A stretch of 64,000 bases of DNA, taken from positions 496,001-560,000 of the forward strand of contig NZ_JPER01000001.1 in the NCBI RefSeq assembly GCF_000753715.1. The letters are read 5' to 3'. Position 1 is the first letter of the stretch. The number at the start of each line of letters is the position of its first letter. The notes beneath the pieces were generated by a model, which did no database searches, had not been told where the DNA came from, and saw only the letters and a list, made by a program, of their open reading frames with translations. This document shows, piece after piece, positions 8,392-17,675 of the stretch. The DNA is from Pseudidiomarina salinarum (lineage in GTDB: Bacteria > Pseudomonadota > Gammaproteobacteria > Enterobacterales > Alteromonadaceae). The translations under genes were made by a program, and so were the position numbers.

Positions 8392-8811
8392 GTGATTAAA
8401 CCCATAGCATTTTTACTGCTGGTATTTATGGTACTGACGCCGGTGCCGGCTAAGGCCCAGCAGCTCTATCAGGAGCTTGGCGGCCGTGAAGGTATCAGCC
8501 AGTTGGTGGAAAGCCTGATTCTGGAGATTGCGACGGATGATCGTATTATCCATTATTTTGCTGATGCCGATATTGATCGCTTTCATGAGATGCTTACCCT
8601 GCATATTTGTGAAGTGACCGGCGGCCCCTGCACCTATACCGGTGCGCCGATGCCGGAAGTACACCGAGGTATGGCGATTTCTGCCAGCGAGTTTAATGCG
8701 CTGGTCGAAGACTTGATTGCGGCGATGGAAGCCGAAAAGATTCCGGTAGGTACACAAAATAAGTTACTTGCTATACTGGCCGCCATGCGCGACGACGTCA
8801 TTCGTCTATAA
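8392..8811 (+). CDS. Exported group 1 truncated haemoglobin
   Basis: A 139-residue protein begun by GTG after a TAAGGAG Shine-Dalgarno. Residues 1-22 look like a Sec signal peptide, unusual for a truncated globin and implying a periplasmic haem protein. The globin part shows LYQELGGREGISQLV, the HICEVTGGPCTYTG segment with two cysteines (C73, C80), and the proximal haem ligand H91 in VHRGMAIS. Such globins bind O2 or NO. Position after the cupredoxin, GGDEF/EAL and DUF3034 genes suggests a role in gas or redox handling tied to this locus, which is inference. Confidence 0.85.
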   Translation: MIKPIAFLLLVFMVLTPVPAKAQQLYQELGGREGISQLVESLILEIATDDRIIHYFADADIDRFHEMLTLHICEVTGGPCTYTGAPMPEVHRGMAISASEFNALVEDLIAAMEAEKIPVGTQNKLLAILAAMRDDVIRL

Positions 8812-8854
8812 CAAGTCGTTTATAACAAGAAAAAAGCTACAGGGTCTTCTCACA

Positions 8855-10231
8855 ATGATAAAAATAAAGATTCCCCATACCTTGGTTTTGATGATGTACA
8901 TGATGGTAGGGGCATTGATCCTTACCTGGCTGATCCCCTCGGGCGAGTTTGAGCGAACCGTTAATACCATTGGTCAGACGGTGGTGAGTGCGGGTACCTA
9001 TACCCAGCTTGATGAGCAGCCTCTGCTCAGCCCTCTCACCTTATTTACGGTTATCCCCCAGGCGCTTGGTGACGCCTCTGGTGTTATCTTCTTTGTACTG
9101 CTGATAGGTGGCGTGATGGGTATTCTGCGTGCCACCGGCATGCTGGATGCGGTGATCGGCCTGTTACTGCAGCGCTTTGCCGACAAGACCGGCTGGCTGA
9201 TATTTGGCGGGATGCTCACTTTTGGCATATTTTCAGCGCTGATAGGAGTCGCTGAAGAATACCTGATTTTTGTGGCGATGCTGGTCGCTTTGTGTCGCGC
9301 CCTTAAACTCGATGGCATTACCGCGATGGGGATCCTCATTGTCGGCTATGGTATTGGTTATGGGTTATCCCTGTTTAATCCTTTTACGCTGCTGATTGCG
9401 CAGTCGATAGCAGAAGTGCCGCCTGCGTCGGGCTTATGGTACCGGTTGGTGCTCTGGGTGCCGATTTTTGCGATCGGTTTTCATCATGTTTACCGCTACG
9501 CCAAAAAGGTAGCGGCGGATCCCAGTCAATCACTGGTGGCTGATATTGCTGCGCCTGAGCTCACTGATACCGGCGACTACCCGGCCTTAAACCGCCGCCA
9601 TAAGATTATCTTGCTGGGCTTTGTCGCAGTATTGGCATTACTGGTTTATGGCATTGTGGTGCATGGCTGGTACCTGGTCGAACTAAGTGCGCTGTTTCTT
9701 GGCTTCGGCTTGTTCGCCGCGCTGGTTTCCGGCATGGGCAGCAGTACTGCGGCGAACCGCTTTATTGAAGGTGCCAGTGAACTTACGGCCACGGCGCTGC
9801 TGATTGGTTTTGCCCGCTCCATAGCTATGATTCTGGAGCAGGGGCAGGTACTGGATACGGTCATTTACTATCTGGCGATGCCGGTAGAAGCATTTGGCGC
9901 GCACTTTGGTGCGGTCAGCATGCTGATCATTCAGAGCTTACTGAATTTGTTTATCCCGTCGGGCAGCGGCCAGGCGTTTGTGACCATGCCGATTATGGTG
10001 CCTATCGCCGATACCGCTGGAATTGGCCGGCAGGTTGCGGTGCTGGCGTTTCAGATGGGCGACGGGCTGATGAATATGATTGTGCCGACTAATCCGGTAT
10101 TAATGGGGATTCTTGGCCTGGCCGGGGTACCCTATGAACGCTGGTTTAAGTTCATTGCGCCGCTGCTGGTCAAACTGTTGTTTGCCTGCGCGGTGGCGAT
10201 GGTAATTGCGGTCAGTATCGGGTATTCGTGA
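8855..10231 (+). CDS. YfcC/DcuC-type membrane transporter
   Basis: About 458 residues with roughly a dozen hydrophobic helices. It begins MIKIKIPHTLVLMM; an in-frame upstream ATG at 8768 would overlap the globin gene and add 29 non-homologous residues, so 8855 was chosen. Recognisable features are the IPSGEF motif after the first helix, GVAEEYLIF in the middle and LFIPSGSGQAFVTMPIMVP near the end, all typical of the YfcC family (putative arginine/ornithine or dicarboxylate carriers). Substrate is uncertain. It lies 43 bases after the haemoglobin gene and may share its transcript. Confidence 0.85.
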   Translation: MIKIKIPHTLVLMMYMMVGALILTWLIPSGEFERTVNTIGQTVVSAGTYTQLDEQPLLSPLTLFTVIPQALGDASGVIFFVLLIGGVMGILRATGMLDAVIGLLLQRFADKTGWLIFGGMLTFGIFSALIGVAEEYLIFVAMLVALCRALKLDGITAMGILIVGYGIGYGLSLFNPFTLLIAQSIAEVPPASGLWYRLVLWVPIFAIGFHHVYRYAKKVAADPSQSLVADIAAPELTDTGDYPALNRRHKIILLGFVAVLALLVYGIVVHGWYLVELSALFLGFGLFAALVSGMGSSTAANRFIEGASELTATALLIGFARSIAMILEQGQVLDTVIYYLAMPVEAFGAHFGAVSMLIIQSLLNLFIPSGSGQAFVTMPIMVPIADTAGIGRQVAVLAFQMGDGLMNMIVPTNPVLMGILGLAGVPYERWFKFIAPLLVKLLFACAVAMVIAVSIGYS

Positions 10232-10242
10232 TGGGCTAAACT

Positions 10243-10268
10243 GCTGAGAGCGGGAGCCCGCTCTCAGC
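10243..10268. terminator. Strong inverted repeat between convergent genes, probable terminator
   Basis: GCTGAGAGCGGG (10243-10254) and CCCGCTCTCAGC (10257-10268) form a near-perfect GC-rich hairpin in the 54-base gap between the YfcC-type gene and ychF. No clear T run follows on either strand, so it is either a poor intrinsic terminator or a 3'-end-protecting stem. Confidence 0.5.
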
Positions 10269-10285
10269 ATGGTTACAACGGAAAA

Positions 10286-11377
10286 TCAGACGTTAAAGCG
10301 GAACAAGATCACATCGCCATCTTTAACGATATATTCTTTGCCTTCTTCACGGCGTTTGCCGGCTTCTTTAGCGCCTTGCTCACCCTTGAACTGAATGTAG
10401 TCGTCAAAGCCGACGACCACTGCGCGGATAAAGCCTTTTTCAAAGTCCGTATGAATACGGCCAGCGGCTTGTGGGGCGGTGGCACCAACCGGCACTGTCC
10501 AGGCGCGGACTTCTTTGGGCCCGGCGGTAAAGTAGGTCTGCAGGTTCAGCAATTCGTAACCACCGCGAATAACGCGGTTCAGGCCAGGCTCGGTCAGGCC
10601 TAAGTCAGCCATAAACTCGGCTTTCTCTTCGTCATCGAGCTCAGCGATTTCGGATTCAATTTCAGCACAAACCGGAACCACGATGGCGTCTTCCTGCGCC
10701 GCGATTTCACGCACTTTATCAAGGAAAGGGTTGTTCTCGAAGCCGTCATCATTGACGTTGGCAATGTACATGGTTGGCTTCAGCGTTAACAGGTTATACG
10801 AGCGAATCAGGGCGCGTTCATCCGCTGTCAGCGCGATCGAGCGGGCCATTTCACCTTGCTCCAGTGCCGGCAGTAATTTCTGCAGTACCGCCATTTCAGC
10901 GGCAGCCTGTTTTTCTCCGCCTTTAGCCTTTTTGCCTAACCGGTGAATGGATTTCTCCACGCTGTCGAGATCCGCCAGCGCCAGTTCCATATTAATGACT
11001 TCGATATCGGACTGGGGATCAACCTTACCAGCAACATGCACGATGTTGTCGTTTTCAAAACAACGGACCACATGGCCGATAGCATCGGTTTCACGAATAT
11101 TGGCAAGAAACTGGTTGCCCAGGCCTTCACCTTTGGATGCGCCTTTTACCAGCCCGGCAATATCGACAAACTCCATGGTGGTCGGAATGGTGCGCTGCGG
11201 GTTGACCACGGCAGCCAGTTGCTGCAGGCGCTCATCCGGCACGGCGACCACGCCGGTGTTCGGTTCGATGGTACAGAACGGAAAGTTAGCAGCTTCAATG
11301 CCGGCTTTGGTCAGCGCATTGAATAAAGTTGATTTACCGACGTTCGGTAAGCCGACAATCCCGCATTTGAAACCCAT
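10286..11377 (-). CDS. ychF: Redox-regulated ATPase YchF (OLA1 family)
   Basis: A 363-residue Obg-related P-loop protein: Walker [10 protein letters not shown] at the N terminus, switch [16 protein letters not shown], the NVND element in place of the GTPase NKxD signature (explaining ATP preference in this family) and a C-terminal TGS domain ending in [13 protein letters not shown]. It associates with ribosomes and is linked to oxidative stress. It follows pth by 5 bases, the standard gammaproteobacterial order pth-ychF, and closes the lolB-ispE-prs-rplY-pth-ychF cluster. Confidence 0.96.
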   Translation of the reverse strand: MGFKCGIVGLPNVGKSTLFNALTKAGIEAANFPFCTIEPNTGVVAVPDERLQQLAAVVNPQRTIPTTMEFVDIAGLVKGASKGEGLGNQFLANIRETDAIGHVVRCFENDNIVHVAGKVDPQSDIEVINMELALADLDSVEKSIHRLGKKAKGGEKQAAAEMAVLQKLLPALEQGEMARSIALTADERALIRSYNLLTLKPTMYIANVNDDGFENNPFLDKVREIAAQEDAIVVPVCAEIESEIAELDDEEKAEFMADLGLTEPGLNRVIRGGYELLNLQTYFTAGPKEVRAWTVPVGATAPQAAGRIHTDFEKGFIRAVVVGFDDYIQFKGEQGAKEAGKRREEGKEYIVKDGDVILFRFNV

Positions 11378-11382
11378 ACTGA

Positions 11383-11973
11383 TTACTCTCTCTGTGCTTT
11401 AAAACTGTGAAGGTGCTGTTGTGCCGCAGTCATTCCCTGCTCGAGCAGGAGCTTAATACTGTGACAGGCTTGCGTAATGGTATCGTCCATCAGCTGTTGT
11501 TCTGCGGCGGGCGCTTTGCCCAACACATAACCCGTTACCCGGCTTTTATCGCCAGGATGACCGATACCAATACGTAAGCGGTGGAAGTCGGGACTGCCTA
11601 ACTGAGCGACAATATCCTTAATTCCATTATGTCCACCGGTACCACCGCCGGTTTTTAACTTGGCTGTGCCGGGAGGTAAGTCCAGTTCGTCGTAAGCCAC
11701 GAGAATTTGTTCAGGCGCGATTTTGTAGAAATTCGCCATAGTAGCAACGGCTTGCCCACTGCGGTTCATGAAATTCATCGGGAGTAGCAGGCGTAAATCA
11801 AGATTGCCTTGCTGGATACGAGCGGTGTGACCAAAAAATTTTACTTCAGGCTGCAGGGTTTGACCATGCTGGCGGGCAAACTGTTCGACTAACCAGAAAC
11901 CTGCGTTGTGGCGGGTGTGGGAATATTCGGGGCCTGGATTACCCAGGCCCACGAGTAAGCGAATTTCAGACAT
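11383..11973 (-). CDS. pth: Peptidyl-tRNA hydrolase
   Basis: This 196-residue enzyme recycles peptidyl-tRNA by cutting the ester bond to the nascent peptide. It has the N-terminal [20 protein letters not shown] motif containing the catalytic His, the central [11 protein letters not shown], the YDELDLPPG acid motif and [12 protein letters not shown]. It starts 6 bases after the rplY stop, so the ribosomal protein, this enzyme and YchF are probably co-expressed from the rplY promoter. Confidence 0.97.
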   Translation of the reverse strand: MSEIRLLVGLGNPGPEYSHTRHNAGFWLVEQFARQHGQTLQPEVKFFGHTARIQQGNLDLRLLLPMNFMNRSGQAVATMANFYKIAPEQILVAYDELDLPPGTAKLKTGGGTGGHNGIKDIVAQLGSPDFHRLRIGIGHPGDKSRVTGYVLGKAPAAEQQLMDDTITQACHSIKLLLEQGMTAAQQHLHSFKAQRE

Positions 11974-11979
11974 AGGGAC

Positions 11980-12654
11980 TTATTCGTCGCCTTTCTCTTC
12001 TTCTTCGTCACTTTCTTTAGTCGTCGGAACTTCAGCAGAAACTTCTGCTTCTGGTTCTGGCTCTTTCTCAACACGTGGAGCAACGATTGAAACCACTGCC
12101 TGGTCGTGATCTTCACCTTTAGTCAGTTCAACCAGCTCAACACCCTTAGGCATGTGCAGGTCAGTCAGGTGCAAGGTGTCGCCCAGCGCCATGCCAGCTA
12201 CGTCAACTTCGACAAATTCTGGCAAGTCTTTTGGCAGACAGGTTACTTCAACGTCATTGATGTGGTGAACAACTACGCCACCTTCATCTTTAACGCCAAC
12301 AGCTGATTTCTCATTGATGAAGTGGACAGGAACGTGCGTATGCAGTTTCTGACCTTTCTCAACGCGCTGGAAGTCCAGGTGAGTCAGTTTTGGCTTGAAC
12401 GGGTGACGCTGAACATCTTTCAGAATCGCCTGATGTTTTTTGCCATCAATAACCAGAGTCAGGATATGTGAATAGAAGGCTTCGTAATCTGCCATGTTGT
12501 TCACTTTATTGTGATCAAGGGTCAGAGAAATGGCTTCTTTATTCGCACCGTATAAAATTGCAGGCAGTTTATCCGCACGACGCAGGCGGCGGCTCGCACC
12601 TTTCCCTGTATCCGTACGCACTTCTGCTTGGATTGTAAAATCAATAGTCGACAT
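11980..12654 (-). CDS. rplY: 50S ribosomal protein L25, long CTC form
   Basis: A 224-residue L25/Ctc protein: an N-terminal 5S-rRNA-binding domain ([28 protein letters not shown]) plus the C-terminal TL5/CTC domain. It ends in an acidic tail rich in Glu and Asp. Enteric L25 is only about 94 residues, so this is the general-stress or long form common outside Enterobacterales. A convincing promoter lies directly upstream, inside the gap after prs. Confidence 0.95.
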   Translation of the reverse strand: MSTIDFTIQAEVRTDTGKGASRRLRRADKLPAILYGANKEAISLTLDHNKVNNMADYEAFYSHILTLVIDGKKHQAILKDVQRHPFKPKLTHLDFQRVEKGQKLHTHVPVHFINEKSAVGVKDEGGVVVHHINDVEVTCLPKDLPEFVEVDVAGMALGDTLHLTDLHMPKGVELVELTKGEDHDQAVVSIVAPRVEKEPEPEAEVSAEVPTTKESDEEEEKGDE

Positions 12655-12737
12655 GATGGAGTGTCTCCGTTAAATAAAATAAGCCGGGTAATTCGCGACC
12701 AAAAACCCGACATGTACCTCGATTTCGAGGGCGCGGA

Positions 12738-12766
12738 ATAGTAGCACCCGCACCGACAAAATTCAA
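12738..12766 (-). promoter_or_regulatory. Sigma-70 promoter upstream of rplY
   Basis: On the minus strand TTGAAT (12766-12761) and TACTAT (12743-12738) are separated by 17 bases. The promoter begins directly after the prs stop codon and leaves a leader of about 75 bases before rplY. The leader holds two short inverted repeats, CCTCG/CGAGG and CGGGT/ACCCG, which could fold. Confidence 0.6.
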
Positions 12767-13714
12767 TCAATACTCGAACATTGCCGAGATAGATTCTTCG
12801 TTGCTGACCCGACGCAGTGCTTCAGAGAGCATACCGCTGAGGGTAAGCTGATGGACTTTATCCAGCGCTTTCATATCTTTGCTCAGCGGAATACTGTCGG
12901 TGACAACCACCTGGTCGATTTCTGAATCACGGATATTGGCGACCGCATTGCCGGAAAATACCGGATGCGTTGCATATGCGAAAACGCGGCGCGCGCCGTT
13001 GGATTTAAGTGCTTCCGCGGCCTTGCAAAGGGTGCCACCGGTATCAATCATATCGTCGACGATAATGCAGTCACGACCCTGAATGTCACCGATAATATGC
13101 ATTACCTGAGATTCATTAGCGCGCGGACGACGCTTGTCGATAATAGCCAGGTCGATATCATTGAGCAGTTTAGCTATGGCCCGGGCCCGGACAACCCCGC
13201 CGATATCCGGCGATACCACGACCGGATTGTGGAAATCCTGCTGCCGCAGATGCTCAAGTAGCACCGGGCTACCAAATACGTTATCTACCGGCACATCGAA
13301 GAAACCCTGAATCTGTTCGGCGTGCAAATCAACAGTTAATACGCGATCGACACCAACGCTGGATAAAAAGTCAGCGACCACTTTCGCGGTAATAGGTACC
13401 CGGGCAGAACGTACCCGGCGATCCTGACGGGCATAACCGAAGTAAGGGATAACTGCGGTAATGCGGCCGGCTGAAGCGCGGCGCAGCGCGTCGACCATGA
13501 CAATGAGTTCCATCAGGTTGTCATTGGTGGGGGCACAGGTTGACTGGATAATAAAAACATCCGAACCGCGGACGTTTTCATTCACCATGACGCTGATTTC
13601 GCCATCGCTGAAACGGCCTACGTCGGCATCACCGAGTTTGATGTAAAGCCGGTCGGCTATTTTCTGGGCGAGTTCTGGCACGGCATTGCCAGCGAAGAGC
13701 TTCATATCAGGCAC
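12767..13714 (-). CDS. prs: Ribose-phosphate pyrophosphokinase (PRPP synthase)
   Basis: This 315-residue enzyme makes PRPP from ribose 5-phosphate and ATP for nucleotide, histidine and tryptophan synthesis. It is nearly collinear with E. coli Prs: [41 protein letters not shown] and the PRPP loop [10 protein letters not shown]. The longest frame begins with TTG at 13726, but that TTGAGG is better read as the Shine-Dalgarno. The GTG at 13714, six bases after GAGG, starts (V/M)PDMKLFAGN exactly like the E. coli protein. Confidence 0.96.
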   Translation of the reverse strand: MPDMKLFAGNAVPELAQKIADRLYIKLGDADVGRFSDGEISVMVNENVRGSDVFIIQSTCAPTNDNLMELIVMVDALRRASAGRITAVIPYFGYARQDRRVRSARVPITAKVVADFLSSVGVDRVLTVDLHAEQIQGFFDVPVDNVFGSPVLLEHLRQQDFHNPVVVSPDIGGVVRARAIAKLLNDIDLAIIDKRRPRANESQVMHIIGDIQGRDCIIVDDMIDTGGTLCKAAEALKSNGARRVFAYATHPVFSGNAVANIRDSEIDQVVVTDSIPLSKDMKALDKVHQLTLSGMLSEALRRVSNEESISAMFEY

Positions 13715-13722
13715 ACTAAACC

Positions 13723-14592
13723 TCAATCTTGGTTGGTCAGGTTCACAGTTGAAGCCTGCCGCAGTAGCTGGCAGACCGGGGATTCATTTATACCTTGAGC
13801 AACAAAACCTGTCCAACGGTCAGGCATTTGCTGCAATGCAGCATGCGCTTTCTGCTGACTGCTGAAGCGGCCAAAAATACAGGCGCCGGTGCCAGTCAGC
13901 CGCGCTGGCGCGTATTCTACCAACCAGTCAAGGGCATTGGCAACTTCAGGATAGAGTCGGCGGACCAGCAATTCACAGTCGTTGCGGGTATTTTCCCAGT
14001 TCCAGTCGTCAAGTTTCAGCGGCTGATGCTGCCGGGGCAGGTCAGGATGGCGGAAAATATCAGCGGTGGCAACGGCAATACCAGGATGTACGATCAGGTA
14101 CCAGGCAGTCGGCGGGCGGGTGGGTCGTAACTGCTCACCAACCCCTTCGGCAAACGCAGCCTGACCGCCCAGGAACACCGGCACATCGGCACCCAGCTGG
14201 AGCCCCAGCTGCTGGAGTTGCCGGTCACTGATGTCCAGTTGCCAGAGCTGGCGTAATGCCAGCAAGGTGGTGGCCGCATCGGACGAGCCACCACCAAGAC
14301 CGCCACCGTGGGGCAGGCGTTTTTCAAGGTGAATATTTGCGCCCGCGTTCGGTGCATAGCGTTCACGCAACAGATTGGCGGCTCTTACCACCAGGTTGTC
14401 GGTGCCAGCCAGAGCCTGAGTGCTACAGGTAAAGTCAATGCCAGCGGCGCGGCTGGTGGTGAAAGTAAGCTCATCGGCCTGATCGACAAACTGAAATAGC
14501 GTCTGCAGCAGGTGGTAACCGTCATCCCGGCGCCCGGTTATATGCAGGAACAAATTAAGTTTGGCCGGGGCTGGCAAGATTAGATCTGCCAT
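13723..14592 (-). CDS. ispE: 4-diphosphocytidyl-2-C-methyl-D-erythritol kinase
   Basis: A 289-residue GHMP kinase of the MEP isoprenoid pathway that phosphorylates CDP-methylerythritol. It shows [22 protein letters not shown] at the N terminus, the ATP loop [23 protein letters not shown] and a C-terminal [10 protein letters not shown]. The start lies inside lolB (13-base overlap) and the stop nine bases before the prs GTG, so the genes are translationally linked. Confidence 0.96.
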   Translation of the reverse strand: MADLILPAPAKLNLFLHITGRRDDGYHLLQTLFQFVDQADELTFTTSRAAGIDFTCSTQALAGTDNLVVRAANLLRERYAPNAGANIHLEKRLPHGGGLGGGSSDAATTLLALRQLWQLDISDRQLQQLGLQLGADVPVFLGGQAAFAEGVGEQLRPTRPPTAWYLIVHPGIAVATADIFRHPDLPRQHQPLKLDDWNWENTRNDCELLVRRLYPEVANALDWLVEYAPARLTGTGACIFGRFSSQQKAHAALQQMPDRWTGFVAQGINESPVCQLLRQASTVNLTNQD

Positions 14593-15209
14593 TGCGTGAT
14601 CCGTAATTTAATGCGCCAGGCCGGTGCCGACAGGTGAAAGTTATGAGGTAACTGCACGCCATCAACCGCTGCGTACTGGCTGAGACTGGCCTGCCACTGC
14701 TGGCCGGCTGCCTGTAGCTGATAGCTGCTCAGTAGCGCGAGTTCGTCCGGGGGCTGGCCGTGCAAAGTAAACTCACGGGCAGACATCCCCGGCAGTTGGC
14801 GGCCGAGCACCAGGTCGCGCATCAGATCAAGGGGTAAATCCAGTCCAAAATACTGGCTGAGCAGCTGTTGCGCCGAGGGGGCCTGCCAGGTCATGCCGTC
14901 TTCATCAGTAAGGGTCGCGCCAAGGGGCGATTGTTCGAGCCGGGCCAGCGTGCCTTTAAGCGGGTGCGATAAGCGCATCGACAAGGATGCCGGCGTTTGC
15001 TGCCAGTCAATATAAACGGCGTGGCGCTCGTCGGCGGTTAAGTCGAAAATAGCCAGCTGGCCGCGCAGGGTCCAGTCATCAAGCTGCGCCAGGTTAGCCT
15101 GGTGGCGCATGACAGCGGCTGCATCAACCGCTGTAGCCGGGGCTGTTACCGGAATGCTGGTACAGGCGGTTAAGCTCGCCAGAGCCAGCAGAAAAACCAA
15201 GATTTTCAT
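14580..15209 (-). CDS. lolB: Outer-membrane lipoprotein receptor LolB
   Basis: LolB accepts lipoproteins from LolA and inserts them in the outer membrane. The ATG at 15209 gives MKILVFLLALASLTAC, a compact lipoprotein signal peptide with lipobox LTAC and lipidated Cys16. A longer TTG start at 15221 would only add four residues. The body has W.LRGQLAIF, the AVYIDWQQ segment and the hydrophobic LSHPLKGTLARL characteristic of the family. Gene order lolB-ispE-prs and divergence from hemA are conserved in gammaproteobacteria, which supports the call. Confidence 0.92.
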   Translation of the reverse strand: MKILVFLLALASLTACTSIPVTAPATAVDAAAVMRHQANLAQLDDWTLRGQLAIFDLTADERHAVYIDWQQTPASLSMRLSHPLKGTLARLEQSPLGATLTDEDGMTWQAPSAQQLLSQYFGLDLPLDLMRDLVLGRQLPGMSAREFTLHGQPPDELALLSSYQLQAAGQQWQASLSQYAAVDGVQLPHNFHLSAPAWRIKLRITQWQI

Positions 15210-15307
15210 ACTTTCATCCAAACTGCGCCAAGCTTTTCATCATGCGGGCTTTCACGTACAATTGCCAGCGTTTCGCAGTAGCCAGGGGCTCATTCAATTC
15301 CGCTATT

Positions 15308-16558
15308 ATGACCATTTTCGCACTCGGTGTTAACCATAAAACAGCTTCTGTTGCCTTACGGGAACGGGTGGCTTTCTCCGCTGAGCAGCTGCATCAGGCG
15401 TTGCCTGTGTTGCGCGAGCAAACCGGCGTGCAGGAAGCGGTCATTTTATCGACCTGTAACCGCACCGAATTATATTGTCATGGCCAGGCTTCGGCCGATG
15501 TGCTGCTGGCGTGGCTGGCGGATTACCACCAGTTACCGGTTGAGCAGTTGCAGGCGCACGCGTACAGCTATCAGGACAGTGAAGCTATAGCGCATCTGAT
15601 GCGGGTGGCCAGCGGCCTGGATTCGCTGATTCTGGGCGAGCCGCAAATCCTCGGCCAGGTCAAGCAGGCCTATCAGTTTGCCAAAAATCAGGCGAGCGTC
15701 GGCGGCGTACTGGAACGCTTATTTCAGAATACCTTCCGGGTAGCAAAAACTGTGCGTAACGAAACCCGGGTGGGCGAGAATGCTGTATCCGTGGCCTTTG
15801 CGGCGGTTAATCTGGCCCGTCATATTTTTGCGCAGCTGAATAATGCGCGGGTGCTGCTGGTGGGCGCGGGTGATACCGCCGAACTGGTGGCACAGCACCT
15901 TACTGAACAGGGTGTACAACAACTGATGGTGGCTAACCGGACGCTGGAGCGGGCCGAAGCGGTTGCCAGTCAGTTTGGTGGGCAGGCCCATACGCTGGGC
16001 GAACTCCCCGAATTACTGCCGCAGGCAGATATTGTTATCAGTTCAACTGCCAGCACCCTGCCAATCATTGGCAAGGGGCTGGTTGAAAGTGCCTTACGTA
16101 AGCGCCGCCGACAACCTATGCTGTTAATCGATCTGGCGGTACCGCGGGATATTGAAGCTGAGGTTAATGATCTCAACGACGCCTATCTGTATACCGTTGA
16201 TGATCTGCAGGGCATTATTACCGAAAATATTAAGAACCGTGAAGACGCCGCCGCCGAGGCCCAGCATATTATCGCCGAGCAAACGGAAGCCTTCGTGGCC
16301 TGGCTCCGTAGCCTGAATCACGTGGATTTGATCAGGGATTTTCGCGCCCGAACCGAAGCCATGGCAACCGAACAGTTGCTGCGGGCGCAGAGCCAGCTGG
16401 CTGCGGGGAAGGCTTCGGAGGATGTATTGCAGGAATTAACCCAACGGCTGACCCGGCAGTTTTTGCACACACCGACCCGTATTATACGTACCGCTGGGGC
16501 TGATGGTGACTACATCACGCTGGCGGTATTTAAACAATTTAATGCTGATGAAGAATAA
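15308..16558 (+). CDS. hemA: Glutamyl-tRNA reductase
   Basis: This 416-residue enzyme reduces glutamyl-tRNA to glutamate semialdehyde, the first committed step of C5 tetrapyrrole synthesis. The start MTIFALGVNHKTA at 15308 matches E. coli HemA, so an upstream in-frame ATG at 15242 was rejected. The catalytic Cys50 sits in STCNRTELY, followed by GLDSLILGEPQILGQ, the NADPH fold VLLVGAGDTAELV and ANRTLERA, and a C-terminal dimerisation helix. The usual N-terminal regulatory Lys pair is not evident. It is followed by prfA after 12 bases. Confidence 0.96.
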   Translation: MTIFALGVNHKTASVALRERVAFSAEQLHQALPVLREQTGVQEAVILSTCNRTELYCHGQASADVLLAWLADYHQLPVEQLQAHAYSYQDSEAIAHLMRVASGLDSLILGEPQILGQVKQAYQFAKNQASVGGVLERLFQNTFRVAKTVRNETRVGENAVSVAFAAVNLARHIFAQLNNARVLLVGAGDTAELVAQHLTEQGVQQLMVANRTLERAEAVASQFGGQAHTLGELPELLPQADIVISSTASTLPIIGKGLVESALRKRRRQPMLLIDLAVPRDIEAEVNDLNDAYLYTVDDLQGIITENIKNREDAAAEAQHIIAEQTEAFVAWLRSLNHVDLIRDFRARTEAMATEQLLRAQSQLAAGKASEDVLQELTQRLTRQFLHTPTRIIRTAGADGDYITLAVFKQFNADEE

Positions 16559-16570
16559 GGTTTCCGCTTA

Positions 16571-17662
16571 ATGATGAATAGCTCGATTACCCGTAAGCTG
16601 GAAGGTTTACTGGAGCGTTATGAAGAAATTCAGCACCTGTTGAGTGATCCGCAGGTGATTGCTGATCAGAATAAATTTCGCAGCTTATCGCGGGAATATT
16701 CGCAGCTGGAAGAAGTGGTGAAATGCTTTACGACCTATCAGCAGGTACAGAGTAATGCCGAGGCAGCGCGTGAAATGATGCAGGAAGATGATCCTGAGAT
16801 GCGCGAAATGGCGGCGGCAGAGTTAGCGGAAAGCGAAGCACAGCAGGAACAACTGGCGCAGGAGTTACAAGTGCTCTTGTTGCCCCGGGATCCGAATGAC
16901 GACCGGCCTTGTTATCTGGAGATCCGCGCCGGTGCCGGTGGCGATGAAGCCGCTATTTTTGCCGGCGATTTGTTCCGCATGTATGGCCGCTATGCCGAAC
17001 AGTATGGCTGGAAGGTCAGTATTGTGGGTGCCAGCGAGGGCGAGCACGGCGGTTATAAAGAACTGATAGCCCATATATCCGGCGATGGCGCTTACGGTAA
17101 GCTGAAGTTTGAATCCGGTGGTCACCGGGTGCAGCGGGTGCCGGAAACTGAATCCCAGGGCCGGGTTCATACCTCCGCCTGTACGGTGGCCGTATTGCCG
17201 GAAGTCCCGGAAGCTGAGGCGATTGAAATTAATCCGGCCGATCTCAGAGTCGACACCTACCGCGCCTCGGGCGCCGGTGGTCAGCACGTTAACCGGACTG
17301 ATTCAGCGATCCGCATCACCCATATTCCGTCGGGTTTTGTGGTGGAATGTCAGGATGAGCGCAGTCAGCATAAAAACCGGGCGAAGGCCATGTCGGTGCT
17401 GCAGGCGCGTCTGCAGCAAGCGGCTGAGGATAAGCGTACCCAGGAGGAGCAATCTACTCGCCGTAGCCTGGTGGGCAGTGGCGATCGCTCCGAGCGGATC
17501 CGAACCTATAACTATCCCCAGGGGCGGGTCAGTGATCATCGCATCAATCTGACTCTGTACCGTCTTGACGAAGTGCTGGCTGGATCGCTGGATCTGATTC
17601 TGGAGCCGATTATCCAGGAACATCAGGCCGACCAACTGGCGGCGCTGTCGGAAAACCAATAA
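16571..17662 (+). CDS. prfA: Peptide chain release factor 1
   Basis: RF1 of 363 residues terminates translation at UAA and UAG. The peptidyl-transferase motif GGQ is at residues 236-238. The codon-recognition segment reads [10 protein letters not shown], that is P-E-T where E. coli has P-A-T, a common RF1 variant. [12 protein letters not shown] and [23 protein letters not shown] are further family marks. It is followed by prmC, which methylates the GGQ glutamine, a conserved functional pairing. Confidence 0.97.
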   Translation: MMNSSITRKLEGLLERYEEIQHLLSDPQVIADQNKFRSLSREYSQLEEVVKCFTTYQQVQSNAEAAREMMQEDDPEMREMAAAELAESEAQQEQLAQELQVLLLPRDPNDDRPCYLEIRAGAGGDEAAIFAGDLFRMYGRYAEQYGWKVSIVGASEGEHGGYKELIAHISGDGAYGKLKFESGGHRVQRVPETESQGRVHTSACTVAVLPEVPEAEAIEINPADLRVDTYRASGAGGQHVNRTDSAIRITHIPSGFVVECQDERSQHKNRAKAMSVLQARLQQAAEDKRTQEEQSTRRSLVGSGDRSERIRTYNYPQGRVSDHRINLTLYRLDEVLAGSLDLILEPIIQEHQADQLAALSENQ

Positions 17663-17675
17663 TGGAAAATCAGCA

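Noticed and set aside
8768-8854. N-terminal extension of the YfcC-type transporter from ATG 8768
   Set aside because: It would overlap the haemoglobin gene by 44 bases and adds non-homologous residues before the clear family start MIKIKIPHTL.
15242-15307. N-terminal extension of hemA
   Set aside because: E. coli and other HemA proteins start at the MT..ALGVNHKTA segment; the extra 22 residues have no family support.
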